Notes under the pieces: model-generated | Told to the model about the DNA's origin: nothing | Databases searched by the model: none | The model's input: only the letters and a program-made list of their open reading frames with translations | Part shown: piece after piece, positions 60,398-64,000 of the stretch | Layout of the letters: each line of letters opens with the position of its first letter | Position numbering within the stretch: position 1 is the stretch's first letter | Program-made: the position numbers and the translations under genes | Origin: Limosilactobacillus sp. | GTDB taxonomy: Bacteria; Bacillota; Bacilli; Lactobacillales; Lactobacillaceae | Direction: 5' to 3' | Assembly: GCF_022482365.1 (NCBI RefSeq) | Contig: NZ_JAKVPE010000001.1 | Location: forward strand, 124,001-188,000 | Length of the DNA: 64,000 bases

Positions 60398-60692
60398 GTA
60401 CTACATTTACGTTTTATACTGCGCCGACGACACGCTCTATTGTGGTTTTACCAATGACGTTGCCCGGCGCTTTGCCACCCACCAATCCTACCGCGGCGCC
60501 AAGTACACCCGCGTGCACCGGCGGCATCCGCTGCGCCTGATTTACCAGGAGGAGTTTGCCAGCAAGCACGCTGCCATGAGTGCCGAGTATCATTTTAAAC
60601 ACCTGCCTCGCGCCTCCAAGGTTCGCTACCTTAAAGAACACGGGGTGAGCGTCAGCAAATACTACCGAATCAACCACCATCAGCCAATTTAA
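60384..60692 (+). CDS. GIY-YIG nuclease superfamily protein (YazA/YhbQ-like)
   Basis: 102 aa single-domain GIY-YIG protein (SKYYIYVLYCADDTLYCGFT, then NDVARRFATHQSYRGAKYT). Role not firmly known; family members are linked to DNA repair or tRNA metabolism neighbourhoods. Overlaps trmN6 by 14 nt, so translation is coupled. Confidence 0.9.
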   Translation: MASSKYYIYVLYCADDTLYCGFTNDVARRFATHQSYRGAKYTRVHRRHPLRLIYQEEFASKHAAMSAEYHFKHLPRASKVRYLKEHGVSVSKYYRINHHQPI

Positions 60693-60697
60693 TGATC

Positions 60698-60726
60698 AAA
60701 AAGCTTGTCATTGGACAAGCTTTTTT
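60698..60726 (+). terminator. intrinsic terminator overlapping the rpsB -35 box
   Basis: AAAAAGCTTGTC-ATTG-GACAAGCTTTTTT. The TTGTCA of its stem is also the -35 element of the next promoter. Confidence 0.9.
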
Positions 60727-60733
60727 GTATACT
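60705..60733 (+). promoter_or_regulatory. rpsB promoter
   Basis: TTGTCA (60705-60710), 17 bp, TATACT (60728-60733). The leader is about 115 nt. Confidence 0.8.
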
Positions 60734-60778
60734 ATTAAACGGTGTTTAACAACATATAACACACCTATGGTGATAATT

Positions 60779-60809
60779 CGGGACGTGCTTTTCGCCTGAA
60801 AAGTTCCCG
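60779..60809 (+). promoter_or_regulatory. hairpin in the rpsB leader
   Basis: CGGGA-CGTG-CTTTTC-GCCT-GAAAAG-TT-CCCG, a stem with an asymmetric internal loop, about 48 nt before the S2 start. It is a candidate binding site for S2 feedback control; no established motif was matched. Confidence 0.55.
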
Positions 60810-60856
60810 CAATTAACTGAGCCATGGGGAGGAAAAAACATTTTGGAGGTTTATTT

Positions 60857-61651
60857 ATGTCTGTTGTTACTATGAAGCAATTGCTTGAAGCCGGTGTCCA
60901 CTTCGGTCACCAGACTCGTCGTTGGAACCCAAAGATGGAAGAATACATCTTCACTGAACGGAACGGTATCTACATCATTGACCTGCAGAAGACGGTCAAG
61001 ATGATCGACACTGCTTACAACTACGTGAAGGACGTTGCTGCTAAGGGCGGCGTTGTTCTCTTTGTTGGTACCAAGAAGCAGGCTCAGGATTCCATCGAAG
61101 AAGAAGCTACCCGTGCCGGCCAGTACTACGTTAACCACCGTTGGTTAGGTGGTACCCTGACCAACTGGAAGACCATCCAGTCCCGGATTGCTCGTCTGAA
61201 GGAACTCAAGAAGATGAGCGAAGACGGTACCTTTGACGTTCTGCCAAAGAAGGAAGTTGCTGTTCTGACTAAGCAACGCGAAAAGCTGGAACGGTTCCTG
61301 GGCGGGATCGAAGACATGCCACGGATCCCAGATGTAATGTACATCGTTGACCCACACAAGGAACAAATCGCCGTTCACGAAGCACAAAAGCTGCACATCC
61401 CGATCGTTGCCATGGTCGACACCAACACTGACCCAGATGACATCGACTACGTAATTCCATCAAACGATGATGCTATTCGTGCCGTTCGTCTGATCACTTC
61501 AAAGATGGCTGATGCCGTTGTTGAAGGTAAGCAGGGTCAAGACGACACGCAACAAGCAAGCGACGAAGCTGCTGAAGACAACGCCGAAGACACGACTGTT
61601 AGCGAAGATTCTCTGCAGAACCTGAAGAACAGTGTCGAAGGTAAGGACTAA
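60857..61651 (+). CDS. rpsB: ribosomal protein S2
   Basis: 264 aa ([20 protein letters not shown]), with an acidic C-terminal tail as in other lactobacilli. Binds the 30S head. The ATG follows TTTTGGAGG; an upstream ATG at 60824 would translate the leader. First of rpsB-tsf-pyrH-frr. Confidence 0.97.
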   Translation: MSVVTMKQLLEAGVHFGHQTRRWNPKMEEYIFTERNGIYIIDLQKTVKMIDTAYNYVKDVAAKGGVVLFVGTKKQAQDSIEEEATRAGQYYVNHRWLGGTLTNWKTIQSRIARLKELKKMSEDGTFDVLPKKEVAVLTKQREKLERFLGGIEDMPRIPDVMYIVDPHKEQIAVHEAQKLHIPIVAMVDTNTDPDDIDYVIPSNDDAIRAVRLITSKMADAVVEGKQGQDDTQQASDEAAEDNAEDTTVSEDSLQNLKNSVEGKD

Positions 61652-61670
61652 AATTAGTTATTAAATACTT

Positions 61671-61725
61671 GGGCTGTTTTGTGTTATGGACCATTGTGGC
61701 CCTAAGTACAAACAGCCCATTTTTT
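61671..61725 (+). terminator. long hairpin between rpsB and tsf
   Basis: GGGCTGTTTTGT pairs with ACAAACAGCCC over a 25-nt loop, followed by TTTTTT; probably a partial terminator inside the operon. Confidence 0.75.
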
Positions 61726-61760
61726 ATTAAATCCAGGATTATCAAAGGAGAGATCTAGTC

Positions 61761-62636
61761 ATGGCTGAAATTAAAGCTGCTCAAGTTATGGAATTACGGA
61801 AGAAGTCCGGTGCCGGAATCATGGATGCCAAGAAGGCATTGGTTGCCAGCGACGGCGACATGGACAAGGCAATGGACTACCTGCGTGAAAAGGGGATTGC
61901 CAAGGCTGCTAAGAAGAGCAGTCGGGTTGCTGCGGAAGGTCTGGCTGACATCGCGGTTAACGGCAACACTGCTGCCATCGTTGAACTGAACTCCGAAACG
62001 GACTTCGTGGCTGCTAGTGAACCATTCAAGGCCCTGCTGAAGGAAGTTACCAAGCTGATCAGCGAAAACAAGCCTGCCAACGTTGAAGAAGCACTGGCCA
62101 TCAAGACGGCCAACGGGACGCTGAACGACGACATCATCAGCACCACCCAAAAGACCGGTGAAAAGGTTAGCCTGCGGCGGTTTACTGTCGTTGAAAAGAA
62201 CGACGGCGACAGCTTCGGTGCTTACCTGCACCAGGGTGGCCAAATTGCAGCCTTAGTTGTTCTGGAAGGTGCTAATGAAGCCACTGCCAAGGACGTTGCA
62301 ATGCACGTTGCTGCCATTAACCCTGAATTCATGACTCGTGAAGAAGTTTCTCAAGACCGGCTGGACCACGAACGTGCCGTCTTCAAGGAAGAAACGCTGA
62401 ACGAAGGCAAGCCTGAAAAGATCGTTGACAAGATTGTCGAAGGTCGGCTCAACAAGTTCCTGTCCCAGATCTGCCTGGCCGACCAGGACTTTGTTAAGAA
62501 CCCAGACCAAACGGTTGCTGAATACGTTGCTGCCAATGACGGTAAGCTGAAGTCCTTCATCCGTTACGAAGTCGGTGAAGGGATTGAAAAGAAGCAGGAT
62601 GACTTCGCTCAAGAAGTTAAGGACCAAATGAACTAA
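61761..62636 (+). CDS. tsf: elongation factor Ts
   Basis: 291 aa nucleotide exchange factor for EF-Tu. N-terminal UBA-like domain ([20 protein letters not shown]), then the core with the TDFVAASE motif. AAAGGAGAG precedes the ATG. Terminator after the gene. Confidence 0.97.
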   Translation: MAEIKAAQVMELRKKSGAGIMDAKKALVASDGDMDKAMDYLREKGIAKAAKKSSRVAAEGLADIAVNGNTAAIVELNSETDFVAASEPFKALLKEVTKLISENKPANVEEALAIKTANGTLNDDIISTTQKTGEKVSLRRFTVVEKNDGDSFGAYLHQGGQIAALVVLEGANEATAKDVAMHVAAINPEFMTREEVSQDRLDHERAVFKEETLNEGKPEKIVDKIVEGRLNKFLSQICLADQDFVKNPDQTVAEYVAANDGKLKSFIRYEVGEGIEKKQDDFAQEVKDQMN

Positions 62637-62649
62637 GGTTCGATTGGCG

Positions 62650-62682
62650 AAAGGACGTACTCGCTGCAGTGCGTCCTTTTTT
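62650..62682 (+). terminator. tsf terminator
   Basis: AAAGGACGTACT/AGTGCGTCCTTT (one mismatch) followed by Ts. Confidence 0.88.
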
Positions 62683-62708
62683 ACAATAGTTACTTAACAA
62701 ATTCCTAG

Positions 62709-63440
<732 letters not shown>

Positions 63441-63443
63441 ATT

Positions 63444-64000
63444 ATGGCTAATGGTAATGAAATTTTAAAGAGTGCTAAGGACAAGATGAAAAAGTCCGGG
63501 GAAGCTCTGCAGCGGACTCTGGCAGACATTCGGGCTGGCCAAGCCAACGCGAGCCTGTTGAACTCCATCAAGGTTGAATATTACGGGGCCCCGACGCCGC
63601 TGAACCAGGTGGCATCGATCACGATTCCGGAAGCCCGGCAATTGCTGATCACTCCGTACGACGGGAGCATCCTTGAAGAAATCGAACGGGCAATCTACGC
63701 TTCTAACCTGGGCCTGACGCCGCAAAACGACGGGACCGCCATCCGGCTGATCATCCCACAACTGACGGAGGACCGCCGGAAGGAACTGGTTAAGCAGGTC
63801 AAGGCTGAAATGGAAAAGTCCAAGGTGGCTGTTCGAAACGTCCGGCGTGAAGCCATGGACGACCTGAAGAAGGGGAACAAGGATGGCGACTTCAACGATG
63901 ACGTCTTCCACGACCTCGAAAAGAAGGTTCAAGACGAAACCGATGCCGGCATTAAGAACCTGGAAGACATTGCTGCTGCCAAGGAAAAAGAACTGCTGGA
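63444..64000 (+). CDS. frr: ribosome recycling factor, last residues cut by window end
   Basis: 185 complete codons are visible and no stop is reached. The family is about 185 aa, so only the last residue or two are missing. Sequence (NEILKSAKDKMKKSGEALQR... YDGSILEEIERAIYASNLGL, DRRKELVKQVK) is typical. It splits post-termination ribosomes with EF-G. Its ribosome-binding site GAGGGGG lies in the end of pyrH. Confidence 0.95.
   Translation, partial: MANGNEILKSAKDKMKKSGEALQRTLADIRAGQANASLLNSIKVEYYGAPTPLNQVASITIPEARQLLITPYDGSILEEIERAIYASNLGLTPQNDGTAIRLIIPQLTEDRRKELVKQVKAEMEKSKVAVRNVRREAMDDLKKGNKDGDFNDDVFHDLEKKVQDETDAGIKNLEDIAAAKEKELL

Overview
The window comes from a low-GC Gram-positive lactic acid bacterium whose genome is itself fairly GC-rich. 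Gene content and order (def, pdhABCD, typA, ftsW, coaD, comEA/EB/EC, holA, rpsT, rpsO, RNase J, tuf, tig, clpX, uvrC, obgE, recJ, apt, lexA, rpsB, tsf, pyrH, frr) and protein style fit Lactobacillaceae. A GC-rich Limosilactobacillus (fermentum/pontis/oris-like) is the most likely source. The species call is inference, because there is no rRNA in the window.

Layout. 1-852: the N-terminal part of an IS30-family transposase gene runs off the left edge. 1019-3770: lipid kinase, RNA polymerase epsilon, a small membrane protein and peptide deformylase. 4025-8909: the pyruvate dehydrogenase operon, with a cre-like site over its promoter. 9061-20342: a housekeeping and competence stretch (UPF0223, inositol-phosphatase family, typA, ftsW, ylbG, rsmD, coaD, ylbL, comEA-EB-EC, holA). 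20433-37825: translation, RNA decay and repair genes (rpsT, rpsO, RNase J2-like, tuf, tig, clpX, engB, mazG-like, uvrC, obgE, rnz, SDR, recJ, apt). 37897-39384: an unknown membrane protein and an AT-rich Fic protein whose motif His is Gln.

39659-53552: a ~13.9 kb integrated element bounded by a 14-bp direct repeat derived from the 3' end of tRNA-Ser(CGA). It carries an integrase, a repressor, an excisionase-like protein, a D5/P4-type helicase and a head-only packaging module: HNH, TerS, TerL, portal, fused protease-capsid, two head connectors and two ArpU-like regulators. No tail, baseplate or lysis genes are visible. This is the layout of a capsid-forming phage-inducible chromosomal island (cf-PICI), a satellite that builds its own small capsid and borrows tails from a helper phage. 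Non-coding signals support it: tandem operators around a consensus promoter, two inverted copies of a TGTAGA iteron module flanking the control/replication genes, a GC-rich cos candidate followed by five TGTTCGT repeats before terS, a possible small RNA, and an internal start for free capsid protein. To its left, two diverged copies of integrase arm-type repeats, one at the same distance from the core as in the living element, suggest earlier elements used the same tRNA.

53541-64000: tRNA-Ser, a polytopic membrane protein, RNase H, HMG-CoA synthase, lexA with an SOS box, ynzC/yneF-type genes, plsC, trmN6, a GIY-YIG protein, then rpsB-tsf-pyrH-frr, with frr cut by the window end.

Two copies of a ~165-nt three-hairpin element follow rpoY and tig in the same relative orientation. 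Their first hairpin acts as the gene's terminator, and some stem differences are compensatory. Chromosomal genes are mostly expressed from short operons with clear intrinsic terminators.
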